49,059 nt of DNA from Rhodoferax sp. OV413 (GCA_945861785.1 CAMAWD010000043.1:1-49059); one strand, 5' to 3'; counted from the stretch's first letter, positions 8,072-17,186 are shown. Notes: a model not told the origin generated them from the letters alone. Numbers and translations are program-made.

Positions 8072-9496
8072 CTACAGGGTGAACACCTTCCCGGGGTTCA
8101 TGATGTTGTGCGGGTCCAGCGCCCGCTTGATCGTGCGCATGATCTCGACCGCGCCGTCACCCGCCTCGGACACCAGAAAATCCATCTTGTGCAGGCCGAT
8201 GCCGTGTTCACCCGAACAGGTGCCGCCCAAAGCCAGCGCGCGGGTCACCAATTGGTGGTTGAGCTTTTCGGCCGTCACGCGTTCTTGCGGCAGGTCGGGG
8301 TCCAGCAGGTACCCGAAGTGGAAGTTGCCGTCGCCAACATGCCCCACCAGGAAATACGGAATGCCTGAGGCATCGGCCTCTGCCACGGAGTCGAGCAGGC
8401 AATCGGCCAGACGGGAAATCGGCACACAGGTGTCGGTGGAAATCGCGCGGCAACCGGGGCGCGACTGGATGGCCGCAAAGTAGGCGTTGTGGCGCGCGGT
8501 CCAAAGGCGGGTGCGCTCTTCGGGGGTGCTGGCCCACTCGAACGCCTTGCCACCGTGGTCACTGGCGATCTCCTGCACCGCTTCGGCCTGCTCCTTGACC
8601 CCGTTTGGGGAACCATGGAACTCCATCAGCAACATCGGTTCCTCGCGCAGGCCGAGTTTGGCGTAGCGGTTCACCATGCGCACCGAATTCACGTCGATCA
8701 ACTCCACCCGTGCAATCGGGATGCCGATCTGGATCACCTGGATCGTGGTGCGCACGGCGGCTTCGATGCTCGGAAAAGAGCAGACCGCTGCGGTGACCGC
8801 TTCTGGCAGGGGGTAGATGCGCAGCGTGATCTCGGTGATGACCCCGAGTGTGCCTTCGCTGCCCACCATCAGGCGGGTCAGGTCGTAACCGGCCGCGGAC
8901 TTCCTGGCGCGTGTTCCGGTGCGGATCACCTCGCCGCTGGCGGTGACAACCTCGAGCGCCAGCACGTTCTCGCGCATGGTGCCGTAACGCACGGCATTGG
9001 TCCCGCTGGCGCGGGTGGCGCTCATGCCACCGATGCTGGCGTCGGCGCCGGGATCGATCGGAAAGAACAGCCCTGTGCTCTTGATCTCGTCGTTCAGTTG
9101 CTTGCGTGTCACGCCCGGCTGCACCGTCACGGTGAGGTCTTCCGCGTTGATCGACAAGACCTTGTTCATGCGGCCCAGATCGATGCTGATGCCACCCTGC
9201 ACGGCAAGCAGGTGGCCCTCCAGCGACGAGCCCACGCCAAACGGAATCACCGGCGCCCGGTATTCGCTGGCCAGCGCCACCACGGCGGACACGTCGGCCG
9301 TGGATTCGGCAAACACCACGGCCGCCGGGGGTGGCGCCGCAAATGACGACTCGTCGCGCCCATGCTGTTCACGCACGACCAGTGCGGTTGAACAACGCTC
9401 CGCGAAACGCTGTCGCAGCGCATCGATCAAGGCCTGTGGCACGTCGCGTTGGGCGACTTGGGGCAGCAGGTGTTCGGGATGGGCGGGTGCGTTCAT
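8072..9496 (-). CDS. FAD-binding oxidoreductase (D-lactate dehydrogenase/glycolate oxidase GlcD type)
   Basis: A flavoprotein of 474 residues of the VAO/PCMH family that oxidises 2-hydroxy acids such as D-lactate, passing electrons to the respiratory chain or a cytochrome. The FAD-binding region shows PFGVGSSLEGH (85-95), then PGADASIGGMSATRASGTNA and the GSEGTLGVITEITLR segment. Near the C-terminus GGTCSGEHGIG is the catalytic histidine block of the family. The start is the ATG at 9496 after TGGAGAA. The frame remains open far beyond this start, but that extension has no homology. It is convergent with the HD-GYP gene. The exact hydroxy-acid substrate is not decided by sequence. Confidence 0.92.
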   Translation of the reverse strand: MNAPAHPEHLLPQVAQRDVPQALIDALRQRFAERCSTALVVREQHGRDESSFAAPPPAAVVFAESTADVSAVVALASEYRAPVIPFGVGSSLEGHLLAVQGGISIDLGRMNKVLSINAEDLTVTVQPGVTRKQLNDEIKSTGLFFPIDPGADASIGGMSATRASGTNAVRYGTMRENVLALEVVTASGEVIRTGTRARKSAAGYDLTRLMVGSEGTLGVITEITLRIYPLPEAVTAAVCSFPSIEAAVRTTIQVIQIGIPIARVELIDVNSVRMVNRYAKLGLREEPMLLMEFHGSPNGVKEQAEAVQEIASDHGGKAFEWASTPEERTRLWTARHNAYFAAIQSRPGCRAISTDTCVPISRLADCLLDSVAEADASGIPYFLVGHVGDGNFHFGYLLDPDLPQERVTAEKLNHQLVTRALALGGTCSGEHGIGLHKMDFLVSEAGDGAVEIMRTIKRALDPHNIMNPGKVFTL

Positions 9497-9658
9497 GGTG
9501 GTTCTCCAAAGCTCGGTCCAAGTGTACGCCGGCGCGGCGTTTGTCGCGGATCGTCGTCGCCCGCTGGTGTTGCGCGGCCGCGTCCGGCCTCCGCAGGCCC
9601 CACGCCGCGCGTGCCTGCGCCCAGGCGCGACAATGTCGCGAACTCTGGAGACCGCAAC

Positions 9659-10237
9659 ATGGGCAACCGCCTCACACAGATAGCCACCCGCACCGGCGAC
9701 GACGGCACCACCGGCCTGGGTGACAACACCCGCATTTCCAAGAACGCCCTGCGCGTGCACGCCATGGGCGATGTGGACGAACTCAACTCCAATATCGGTG
9801 TGTTGTTGTGCGAAGACATGCCCTTGCCGGTGCGCACTGTGCTGGTGGAAATCCAGCACCAGCTGTTCAACCTGGGTGGCGAGTTGTCCATCCCGGGCTT
9901 CGAGCTGCTCAAGGCCGAGGCAGTGCTGGCGCTCGACCAGGCGCTGGCCGAACACAACGAAAAGTTGCCGCGGCTGAAGGAGTTCATCCTGCCTGCCGGC
10001 ACCCGCGCCGCAGCGCTGGCCCATGTGTGCCGCACGGTGGCGCGCCGCGCCGAACGCGCCGTGGTGGCGTTGGGCGCGCAGGACGCCCTCAAGGACACCC
10101 CGCGCCAGTACCTGAACCGCCTGAGCGACCTGCTGTTCGTGCTGGCGCGCGTGCTCAACCGCTTTCGCACCGATGGCTCGGTTGGCGACGATGTCTACTG
10201 GAAGAGCGAGCGGATGCAGCAGGGCGCTGCGGACTAA
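9659..10237 (+). CDS. Cob(I)yrinic acid a,c-diamide adenosyltransferase, PduO type
   Basis: A protein of 192 residues that transfers the adenosyl group of ATP to cob(I)alamin to make adenosylcobalamin. The N-terminal ATP loop RTGDDGTTGLG lies at residues 11-21, GDVDELNS at 37-44, and the cobalamin/ATP contact helix with RRAERAVVAL and YLNRLSDLLFVLAR towards the C-terminus. The ATG at 9659 has GGAG upstream. It is divergent from the FAD oxidoreductase gene. The window also encodes a cobalamin-dependent methionine synthase, although that enzyme uses methylcobalamin rather than this product. Confidence 0.94.
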   Translation: MGNRLTQIATRTGDDGTTGLGDNTRISKNALRVHAMGDVDELNSNIGVLLCEDMPLPVRTVLVEIQHQLFNLGGELSIPGFELLKAEAVLALDQALAEHNEKLPRLKEFILPAGTRAAALAHVCRTVARRAERAVVALGAQDALKDTPRQYLNRLSDLLFVLARVLNRFRTDGSVGDDVYWKSERMQQGAAD

Positions 10238-10263
10238 GGAAAGGAGGCGTCGGCACCCACGCG

Positions 10264-10686
10264 TCAGCGTGGCGCCAGCACCGCCATCGTGATGCGTGAC
10301 ACGCAGGTCAGTTCGCCGGCGTCGTTGTGCAGGTCGATGTGCCACACCTGCGTGGTGCGCCCGATGTGCACTGGCCGCGTGACACCGGTGACCCAGCCGC
10401 TGGTGGCGCCCTTGATATGGTTGGCGTTGATGTCCAGGCCGACGCAGCGGTAACCTTCGGGCGCTGCCGAGGCCGCGCCGCAGGATCCGAGCGTCTCGGC
10501 CAGAACCACCGACACCCCACCGTGCAGCAGGCCGTAAGGTTGTTTGGTGCGTTCGTCCACCGGGATACGGGCGCGGATGAAGTCGTCGCCCACCTCCAGG
10601 AATTCCATGCCCAGATGGGCCACGGCCGTGCCGATGTGCATGGCGGTGAGGGTTTCGATCGATATGGGTTTTTTCCAGATACGCAT
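10264..10686 (-). CDS. Hotdog-fold thioesterase, PaaI/YbdB family
   Basis: A protein of 140 residues with a single 4HBT hotdog domain, expected to hydrolyse aromatic or medium-chain acyl-CoA thioesters as a tetramer. The active-site helix is LLHGGVSVVLAETLGS, with HGG at 55-57 and the catalytic acid Glu64. A second conserved stretch is GLDINANHIKGA. The start at MRIWKKPISI fits the family length. The gene is convergent with the PduO gene (26 bp between stops) and about 136 bp from the divergent acetoacetyl-CoA synthetase start. The specific acyl-CoA is unknown. Confidence 0.9.
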   Translation of the reverse strand: MRIWKKPISIETLTAMHIGTAVAHLGMEFLEVGDDFIRARIPVDERTKQPYGLLHGGVSVVLAETLGSCGAASAAPEGYRCVGLDINANHIKGATSGWVTGVTRPVHIGRTTQVWHIDLHNDAGELTCVSRITMAVLAPR

Positions 10687-10822
10687 CCGAACTCCAGGGC
10701 AAAGGCAGGCCATTGGGGGTGTGGCAACATGAACACGCGCAAGTTGCGGTGCCCCGAAAGTATCGCACCGCAGGAATTGCGCAGTGCTGGCCCTGCCGCG
10801 GTGTTTGCGATAACCTCGTGCC

Positions 10823-13057
10823 ATGCAAAGTACCAGCCCTGCACATTCTTTTCCCGAGATCCGGCGCTACCAGGATTGGCTGGCGGTGCACAGGGGCTTG
10901 GTTTTTGCGTCCTACGATGCCTTGTTGCACTGGTCGGTCACCGACCTCGATGCCTTCTGGCAAAGCATCTGGGACTACTTTCTTATTCACTCGCCTACGC
11001 CCCACACAGCCGTGCTGGCCGAGCGGCGCATGCCCGGTGCGGTCTGGTTTCCCGGTGCGCAGGTCAACTACGCACGGCAGGTTTTCCGGCATGTGGAGCC
11101 GGCGCATGCGGCTGGCATGCCAGCCGTGCTCAGCCACACCGAGAAGAGCCTTGCCCTTGGGCAGCCGGGCACGCTGAGCTGGCCGGAGTTGCGCCGCCAG
11201 TCCGCCTCGCTGGCCCTGACCCTGCAGGAGATGGGTGTGCAGCCGGGCGACAGGGTGGCGGCTTACCTGCCCAACGGGCCCCAGGCCGTCGTGGCCTTCC
11301 TGGCCTGTGCCAGCATCGGCGCAGTGTGGAGCCTGTGCGCGCCCGACATGGGCAGCAACGCTGTGCTGGACCGCTTTCGCCAGATCGGGCCACGGGTGTT
11401 GATTGCCTGTGATGGTGTCACGTACGGCGGTCGCGACCAGGACCGCCTGCGGGTGGTGGCCGAACTGCGTGCCGCCCTGCCGACGGTTGTGCACCTGATC
11501 GTCCATGACAGCCTGGGGACCTTGGCCGCGGCGCGGACGGGTGGATTCGATGCCATCGACCTTGCCGATGCACTTGCCCGCGACGACACGAACACGCGCG
11601 ACTTTGAGCCGTTGAACTTGCCCTTCGACCATCCTTTGTGGATCGTGTATTCCAGCGGCACCACCGGCTTGCCCAAACCGATCGTGCATGGCCACGGCGG
11701 CATCGTGGTGGTGCATCTGGCGCTGATGACCCTGCACAATGACATCGGTTGCAGCTACGCGCCGCATTCCCGGGGTGAGCGGTTCCATTGGTACAGCTCC
11801 ACCGGATGGATCATGTGGAATTGCCAGCTCGGTGGCTTGCTGGGTGGCACCACATGCTGCATCTTCGACGGCAATCCGGCCGGTGTCTCGGTCGACGCAG
11901 CAGGTCAGCGCGTGGCCCCGGACTGGAGCACCCTGTGGCGTTTTGCGTCACAGTTAAGGGTCACGTTCTTCGGTGCCGGAGCAGCCTATTTTGCCAACTG
12001 CCAGAAGGCTGGCCTGGACCTGTCCACGTGTGGCGACCTGTCGACCATCCGGGCCCTGGGCACCACCGGTTCGCCCTTGGGCGCCGATACCCAGGCCTGG
12101 GGCACGGCGCAATTTCGCCGGCTGCGGCACGACGGAGGCGACGTCGTGAGCGCCGCCGGGCCGCCCCAAGGCGCGAAGGCCCCCTCGGGGGGCAGGGAGC
12201 CACACGAAGTGGGCGAGCGTGGGGGCGATGTCGTCGCCGCCGGGCCGCCCCAAGGCGCGAAGGCCCCCTCGGGGGGCAGGGAGCCACACGAAGTGGGCGA
12301 GCGTGGGGGCGATATCTGGTGGTGCAACATGTCGGGCGGAACGGACTTTGCCGGCGCGTTCATTGGTGGCAACCGCGAGTTGCCGCTGGTGCCGGGCGAG
12401 ATGCAGTGCCGGCTGCTGGGGTGCGCGGTGGCGGCCTGGAACGAGCAGGGCGAAGTGGTGACAGACGCAGTGGGAGAGCTGGTCTGCACCGAGCCCATCC
12501 CGTCCATGCCCCTGTATTTCTGGGGCGATACCGGCAACCAGCGTTACCTCTCGAGTTATTTCGACATGTTCCCGGGTGTCTGGCGGCACGGTGACTGGCT
12601 CAAGGTGCTGCCAAATGGCGGCTGTGTGATCTACGGCCGCTCCGACGCGACCATCAACCGGTATGGCCTGCGCATGGGCACGAGCGAGCTCTACAGCGCG
12701 GTCGAGGCCTTGCCGGAGGTGCTGGACGCGATGGTGGTGGACCTCGAATACCTGGGGCGCGAGAGTTACATGCCGCTGTTTGTGGTGCTGCGCCAGGGCG
12801 TGCAGCTCGACGCGGTGCTGCGCGAGCGCCTGAACGAGGCGATTCGCAGTGCGCTGTCGCCGCGCTTCGTGCCCAACGACATCTTTGAGGTGCCCGAGGT
12901 TCCGCGTACCTTGTCGGGCAAGAAGCAGGAGTTGCCGATCAAGAAGTTGTTGCTCGGTCAGCCCCTGGACAAGGTGGTGAATCGCGAGGCGATGGCCAAC
13001 CCGCATTGCCTTGACTGGTATGTGGCGTTCGCACAATCCCGCGTGGGCAAGGGTTGA
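10823..13057 (+). CDS. Acetoacetyl-CoA synthetase, interrupted in frame by a duplicated repeat
   Basis: An acyl-adenylate-forming ligase that activates acetoacetate to acetoacetyl-CoA. The N-terminal AACS-type block is FASYDALLHWSVTDLDAFW (28-46), the ATP motif YSSGTTGLPKP is at 276-286, WYSSTGWIMWN follows, SGGTDF is the A5-like motif, and the C-terminal catalytic lysine lies in LSGKKQELP near 697-705. At 744 residues it is longer than I would expect. Residues 441-497 are 57 extra residues translated from two near-identical repeat units placed just before the strand leading to SGGTDF. Without them the protein would be 687 residues. Since the reading frame is intact the protein may be made, but the insertion is close to the adenylate site and activity is uncertain. 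Confidence 0.9.
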   Translation: MQSTSPAHSFPEIRRYQDWLAVHRGLVFASYDALLHWSVTDLDAFWQSIWDYFLIHSPTPHTAVLAERRMPGAVWFPGAQVNYARQVFRHVEPAHAAGMPAVLSHTEKSLALGQPGTLSWPELRRQSASLALTLQEMGVQPGDRVAAYLPNGPQAVVAFLACASIGAVWSLCAPDMGSNAVLDRFRQIGPRVLIACDGVTYGGRDQDRLRVVAELRAALPTVVHLIVHDSLGTLAAARTGGFDAIDLADALARDDTNTRDFEPLNLPFDHPLWIVYSSGTTGLPKPIVHGHGGIVVVHLALMTLHNDIGCSYAPHSRGERFHWYSSTGWIMWNCQLGGLLGGTTCCIFDGNPAGVSVDAAGQRVAPDWSTLWRFASQLRVTFFGAGAAYFANCQKAGLDLSTCGDLSTIRALGTTGSPLGADTQAWGTAQFRRLRHDGGDVVSAAGPPQGAKAPSGGREPHEVGERGGDVVAAGPPQGAKAPSGGREPHEVGERGGDIWWCNMSGGTDFAGAFIGGNRELPLVPGEMQCRLLGCAVAAWNEQGEVVTDAVGELVCTEPIPSMPLYFWGDTGNQRYLSSYFDMFPGVWRHGDWLKVLPNGGCVIYGRSDATINRYGLRMGTSELYSAVEALPEVLDAMVVDLEYLGRESYMPLFVVLRQGVQLDAVLRERLNEAIRSALSPRFVPNDIFEVPEVPRTLSGKKQELPIKKLLLGQPLDKVVNREAMANPHCLDWYVAFAQSRVGKG
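12143..12313. repeat. Two tandem in-frame copies of a REP-like element
   Basis: Units of 87 bp (12143-12229) and 84 bp (12230-12313). A 78-bp stretch is identical between copies (12152-12229 and 12236-12313). Each copy contains the hairpins GCCCCC-TC-GGGGGC and CCAC-ACGAA-GTGG and ends in a GGGGGCGAT that resembles the host sequence GGAGGCGAC just upstream at 12134-12142. The element looks like a dispersed intergenic repeat of Comamonadaceae (my recollection). Both copies keep the reading frame of the acetoacetyl-CoA synthetase gene. Confidence 0.9.
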
Positions 13058-13106
13058 CCAGGGCAGTGGGGCGCGGCGCGTGGCAGTGTGGGCGCGTCGG
13101 GTTGGT

Positions 13107-13427
13107 TCAGGGCTCGACCCGGTGCAGCGTGATCAGGCTCATCAGCGCCGACACCACCTCGGGTTTGAAGCCAACGCGTGCCTTGCCGAAACCGTCGCCG
13201 CCGCCCATCACCAGCTTCTGGATGTATTCGACACAATCGCGTGAGCCCCAGAAAATCCGGATTGCCTTGGCGATGCGTTCATGGTGCGCCGCGATCACCG
13301 CCAGGGCAGTGTCGATTCCCACTTGCCGTGGCAACTCGTGCAGCGGCATCGGGCGAGTCGCAAGGTCTTCCTCGTCCCAGTGGATCGGCGGAAAACCGAT
13401 CTCCTTGTTGTTGCCGGTGGTGGCCAT
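13107..13427 (-). CDS. Conserved small protein of unknown function
   Basis: A soluble protein of 106 residues that I cannot assign to a named family. Visible stretches are GNNKEIGFPPIHWDEEDLA near the N-terminus, a central helix-rich part VIAAHHERIAKAIRIFWGS, and a C-terminal GFKPEVVSALMSLITLH. There is no signal peptide or membrane segment. The ATG at 13427 is preferred over a TTG four codons earlier. It lies on the minus strand downstream of the LysR gene (27 bp between the LysR stop and this start), so the two may be cotranscribed. Coding character is supported by composition and the absence of a competing frame. Confidence 0.65.
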   Translation of the reverse strand: MATTGNNKEIGFPPIHWDEEDLATRPMPLHELPRQVGIDTALAVIAAHHERIAKAIRIFWGSRDCVEYIQKLVMGGGDGFGKARVGFKPEVVSALMSLITLHRVEP

Positions 13428-13454
13428 GCGCGTCCCCAAGTCAATGGCGTGTGA

Positions 13455-14414
13455 TCACTGATTATCGGCGTGCTTTGCGCGCCGTGCCGATCCCGCGCAC
13501 CGCCCGGTTGCCGGCGCCGCGAGGGCGCAGGCCAGCAACCACTGGCAAAAATGGCCCAGCGCGGGTTTGTGTTCGGTGCGTTCCGGCATGACGAGGTGGT
13601 AGGAGCGGTCACTGTGCAGGCGGCGGGTGCAGGCCACCACCAGTGCCCCGCTGGCGAGTTCGGCATCGACCAGCAGCCGTGGCACCAGCGCCACGCCCAT
13701 TCCATGTGCCGCCGCAGCCGCCGTCATGGAGAACAACTCGTGCCGTGGACCCGACAGCGTGGCCTGCGCCGCCACCCCTGCGGCCTCGAACCACTGTTGC
13801 CATGCCAGGGGCCGGGTGCTTTGCTGCAGCAAGGGCATTCCCGCGAGTTTGGTTGGAGCCACAGGACGGCCGCCGCGCAGCATCGCCGGAGCGCAGACGG
13901 GAACCAGCTCCTCGCGCAACAGCTCGACCGCCCGCGTACCAGCCCAGTTGGCCACCTGCTCCGGCGAGCCAGCGTAGAGCGCACAGTCGAAGCCGGTGTC
14001 GGAGAAAAGAAAAGGTCGCGTGCGGGTTTCGATGTTCACCACGATGTCCGGGTGCTGTGTTGCCAGCCCGGGCAGGCGCGGTATCAGCCAGCGCGTCGCG
14101 AACGTGGGCACGGCAGCCAGCGTGATCGAGCGCCCCTCGCCATGCCCCGACATGGCCTCCAGCGTGTCGCGCTCCAGCGTTTGCAGGCCCAGGCGCACCT
14201 GCCGTGCATACGCGCTGCCACGCTCGGTGAGCGCTACACCGTGGCGGGTGCGCTGGAACAGCGCGTGGCCTACCAGTGTTTCTAGCGTGGCGATCTGCCG
14301 TGACACCGCACTCTGCGTCAACGCCAGCTCCTGCGCCGCGCGGGTGTAACTCTCGTGCCGCGCTGCTGCTTCGAAACACAGCAGGGTATGGGTGGCGGGA
14401 ATCTGGCGGCGCAC
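13455..14414 (-). CDS. LysR family transcriptional regulator (GcvA-like)
   Basis: A regulator of 319 residues with an N-terminal winged helix-turn-helix (FEAAARHESYTRAAQELALT, then QSAVSRQIATLE at about 33-45) and a C-terminal periplasmic-binding-like effector domain. The start is placed at a GTG giving (M)RRQIPATHTLLCF, the usual opening of the GcvA-like branch; no ATG occurs in frame nearby and no clear ribosome site is visible, so the start is uncertain. It lies downstream of the oxygenase gene and a signal-peptide stub on the same strand. The targets may be those neighbours or the glutarate genes at 15.8-18.7 kb; the sequence alone does not decide. Confidence 0.88.
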   Translation of the reverse strand: MRRQIPATHTLLCFEAAARHESYTRAAQELALTQSAVSRQIATLETLVGHALFQRTRHGVALTERGSAYARQVRLGLQTLERDTLEAMSGHGEGRSITLAAVPTFATRWLIPRLPGLATQHPDIVVNIETRTRPFLFSDTGFDCALYAGSPEQVANWAGTRAVELLREELVPVCAPAMLRGGRPVAPTKLAGMPLLQQSTRPLAWQQWFEAAGVAAQATLSGPRHELFSMTAAAAAHGMGVALVPRLLVDAELASGALVVACTRRLHSDRSYHLVMPERTEHKPALGHFCQWLLACALAAPATGRCAGSARRAKHADNQ

Positions 14415-14434
14415 GTTTGCCGTGTGGCTGTTGC

Positions 14435-14545
14435 TCAGGCGCCGTCGGGCTTGATCTGGGCGCGCGCGGTGAGCGGTAAAGCGGACAGGGCTGCGGCACA
14501 GGCGGCCGCCAGCAACTGGCGGCGGGCAGGGCAGGGCTTGTTCAT
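14435..14545 (-). pseudogene. Signal-peptide stub of a lost exported protein
   Basis: An open frame of 36 residues consisting only of a signal peptide: an N-terminal part with CPARRQLLAAACAAAL, then LSALPLTARAQ and a stop six residues later. The twin-arginine and AxAQ cleavage pattern matches periplasmic solute-binding proteins (for example the Bug/TctC type). No mature domain follows. It lies between the LysR gene and the oxygenase gene, on the same strand, which suggests a former transport gene whose body was deleted. Confidence 0.55.
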
Positions 14546-15573
14546 GGTGCGGGTGGGTCTCCAAGGGGTGTACGCAGGTGTGCGATGCCGCGTTGTTCGA
14601 CGAACTTGGTGGTGGTTTCCCACAAATGGTCACCAAAGTAAAAGGGTGCGAACGCGCTCGCCCCCGGCAGTGGCAGTGGCGCGATCACGGCGTCGACGCG
14701 CGCCTCATAAAAGAACGGTATGGAGCAACGTTCGCGGCCGGAGCCCAGCACGCGGTGAACCGTGGCGCGGATCGCCCCTGCGGTCCAGCGCTCCAGCACC
14801 TTGCCGAAATTCACGGCCAGGGTGGCTTCCTCGGGCGGCACATCGATCCAGGTGCCGTCCAGGTGCTGGGCCTGCAGACCCTCGACACCGTCCTGTGCCA
14901 GCAGGGTCATGAAGCCGGTGTCGACGTGCGCACGCGCAAGCAGGTAGTGCGGCTCGCCCTTGTGCGCAGTCCAGGCATCGGTGGCGGCCACGCCCTCGAA
15001 CGACTCTGGCGGGCGCACCGGGTAATGCAGCAGGCGCAAGGTGGAAACGCCACCGTCAAAAGCGGCGTCGAAGCAGTGCGCCGGCAGACCGAGCCCGCGC
15101 GCCACCGATTGCATCAGCGCCGCCGACAGGCGAACCATGGCGAGGTAGTAGCCACTGGCGCAGTCCCGCCAACCTGGCAGCGATTGCTCATCGGGAAGAG
15201 GGGTTGCCTCGCGCAGCGGATCGCGGTTGTCCACAACGCTCGCACCGTAGGCCAGGTCCGGCCCGATGTCGATGCCTTCCTTGTAGGTGGTCAGACCGTT
15301 CTGTAGCGGGAACCAGCCCCGGTAGACGTTGGGGCGGGCCGGGTCGAAGTTCCAGCGCCATAACTTTCGGATATCGGCCTCTGGCAGCGAGAACAGGCTC
15401 AGCAGCATGCGCCGCCGCGCTGGGTCGAGCACCGCCCAGGCCGGCAAGCCGGTGATCACCAGCATGCCTGCTGACCGGGCCGCCGCGAGGATTGCGGCGT
15501 CCACGCCGGAACGGGCCGCAGGGTCTTGGCCGAACAGGGCGCTGATGTCGATCCGCGGGATGTCGTGTTCCAC
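14542..15573 (-). CDS. Isopenicillin-N-synthase-like 2-oxoglutarate/Fe(II) oxygenase
   Basis: A non-haem iron oxygenase of 343 residues. The iron ligands are visible as H216 and D218 in ARAHVDTGFMTLL and H273 in RATVHRVLG, with the RxS motif that binds 2-oxoglutarate at R282-S284 (RERCSIPFFYE). The N-terminal DIOX_N region begins IPRIDISALFG. Family members oxidise small molecules, often natural products; the substrate here cannot be named. The start is a GTG (15573) after GAGGG, since no ATG is available at the N-terminal homology. The 3' end overlaps the signal-peptide stub by 4 bp. It is divergent from gcdH across 214 bp. Confidence 0.87.
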   Translation of the reverse strand: MEHDIPRIDISALFGQDPAARSGVDAAILAAARSAGMLVITGLPAWAVLDPARRRMLLSLFSLPEADIRKLWRWNFDPARPNVYRGWFPLQNGLTTYKEGIDIGPDLAYGASVVDNRDPLREATPLPDEQSLPGWRDCASGYYLAMVRLSAALMQSVARGLGLPAHCFDAAFDGGVSTLRLLHYPVRPPESFEGVAATDAWTAHKGEPHYLLARAHVDTGFMTLLAQDGVEGLQAQHLDGTWIDVPPEEATLAVNFGKVLERWTAGAIRATVHRVLGSGRERCSIPFFYEARVDAVIAPLPLPGASAFAPFYFGDHLWETTTKFVEQRGIAHLRTPLGDPPAP

Positions 15574-15787
15574 AGGGGGCCCTCTGTGTTTGTGCCTGGG
15601 TCGCTTGTGACCGCCGGGCGATGTCGAAGTGTAGCCATTGCAGCGGCAGTCAGTTCGGGTGGCGCAGCTCCAAATATGCGATTGGTGCATATCTGGATGC
15701 ATATTGATTGCTTGCCGCGTTATCGGCCCCGCACTACCATCCCGTTGCTCGCGCAGCCGCGCCCCTTCAAGACATACGGAGACCCCC

Positions 15788-16984
15788 ATGGCCCACACCG
15801 CATTCAATTGGCAAGACCCGTTCTTGCTCGACGCCCAGCTCACCGACGAAGAGCGCATGGTGCGCGACGCGGCCGCGGCCTATTGCCAGGACAAACTCCA
15901 GCCACGTGTCACCCAGGCATTCCGTGATGGCACGACCGATATCGCCATCTTCCGCGAGATGGGTGCGCTCGGCCTGCTGGGCCCCACCATTCCCGAGGGC
16001 TACGGTGGCCCCGGCCTGAACTACGTGGCCTATGGGCTGATTGCGCGCGAGGTGGAGCGGGTGGATTCGGGCTACCGCTCGATGATGAGTGTGCAGAGCT
16101 CGCTGGTGATGGTGCCGATTTTCGAGTTCGGCACCGAGGCGCAGCGCCAAAAGTACCTGCCGAAACTGGCGACGGGCGAATGGATCGGTTGTTTCGGCCT
16201 GACCGAGCCCGACCACGGCTCCGACCCCGGCTCCATGGCCACGCGTGCGCACAAGGTGGCGGGAGGCTACAAGCTCAAGGGCTCCAAGATGTGGATCTCC
16301 AACAGCCCGATCGCCGATGTGTTCGTGGTCTGGGCCAAGGAAGTGTCCGAAGGCGGGCAGGTCGGGCCGATACGTGGTTTCGTGCTCGAAAAAGGCATGG
16401 CCGGCCTGAGTGCGCCGGCGATCCATGGCAAGGTTGGGCTGCGGGCCTCGATCACCGGCGAAATCGTGATGGACGGTGTGTTCTGCCCCGAGGAAAACGC
16501 CTTCCCCGAGGTGCAGGGCCTCAAGGGCCCGTTCACCTGCCTGAACTCTGCGCGTTACGGCATCGCCTGGGGCGCTTTAGGCGCCGCCGAAGACTGCTGG
16601 CTGCGCGCACGCCAGTACACGCTGGACCGCAAGCAGTTCGGCCGCCCGCTGGCTGCCAACCAGCTGATCCAGAAAAAACTCGCCGACATGCAGACCGAAA
16701 TCGCGCTGGGCCTGCAGGGTTGCCTGCGCCTGGGCCGCATGAAGGACGAAGGCACGGCGTCGGTCGAGATCACCTCCATCCTCAAGCGCAATTCCTGCGG
16801 CAAGGCGTTGGACATTGCCCGACTGGCACGCGACATGATGGGCGGCAACGGTATCTCCGACGAGTTCGGCGTGGCGCGCCACCTGGTCAACCTGGAAGTG
16901 GTGAACACCTACGAAGGCACACACGACATTCATGCGCTGATCCTGGGCCGCGCCCAGACCGGCATTGCGGCGTTTGCGAACTAG
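15788..16984 (+). CDS. gcdH: Glutaryl-CoA dehydrogenase
   Basis: An acyl-CoA dehydrogenase of 398 residues that oxidises and decarboxylates glutaryl-CoA to crotonyl-CoA. Family-specific segments visible are [19 protein letters not shown] at the start, [13 protein letters not shown], the flavin-binding [16 protein letters not shown] and the C-terminal [15 protein letters not shown] with the catalytic base Glu376. The ATG follows GGAG by six bases. The next gene on the same strand, after 441 bp of repeat-rich DNA, is a class III CoA-transferase that could make glutaryl-CoA from glutarate. The pair supports a glutarate/lysine degradation role. Confidence 0.94.
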   Translation: MAHTAFNWQDPFLLDAQLTDEERMVRDAAAAYCQDKLQPRVTQAFRDGTTDIAIFREMGALGLLGPTIPEGYGGPGLNYVAYGLIAREVERVDSGYRSMMSVQSSLVMVPIFEFGTEAQRQKYLPKLATGEWIGCFGLTEPDHGSDPGSMATRAHKVAGGYKLKGSKMWISNSPIADVFVVWAKEVSEGGQVGPIRGFVLEKGMAGLSAPAIHGKVGLRASITGEIVMDGVFCPEENAFPEVQGLKGPFTCLNSARYGIAWGALGAAEDCWLRARQYTLDRKQFGRPLAANQLIQKKLADMQTEIALGLQGCLRLGRMKDEGTASVEITSILKRNSCGKALDIARLARDMMGGNGISDEFGVARHLVNLEVVNTYEGTHDIHALILGRAQTGIAAFAN

Positions 16985-17076
16985 CCCGGCAATGCTGGTC
17001 AGCAGCCGACGCGCGCCCGGTCTGTGTTTTGGCTTTCGGTTGTGAATACGGGATGCGGGGCGCTGTTGGCGAGCCG

Positions 17077-17160
17077 AGAGGACTGACCAGTTGCCGCCGC
17101 TCGTGTCCCCCGCCCTGCGGGCTCCGCCTTTACCTCGCCGCGACAACTGGTCAGTCCTCT
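17077..17160. repeat. Inverted-repeat element with conserved core (copy 1)
   Basis: Perfect 17-base arms AGAGGACTGACCAGTTG (17077-17093) and its complement (17144-17160) flank a core at 17104-17132 containing the small hairpin CCCGC-CCT-GCGGG. The 29-base core recurs at 48960-48988 with one difference, but the arms there have a different sequence. It lies between gcdH and the CoA-transferase gene. Confidence 0.85.
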
Positions 17161-17186
17161 GGGCAGCGGGCGTGTCTGGTGCACCA

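Noticed and set aside
9497-11788. A very long minus-strand open frame extending upstream of the FAD oxidoreductase gene
   Set aside because: It crosses the PduO and acetoacetyl-CoA synthetase genes in the opposite direction, shows no homology, and is explained by high GC content.
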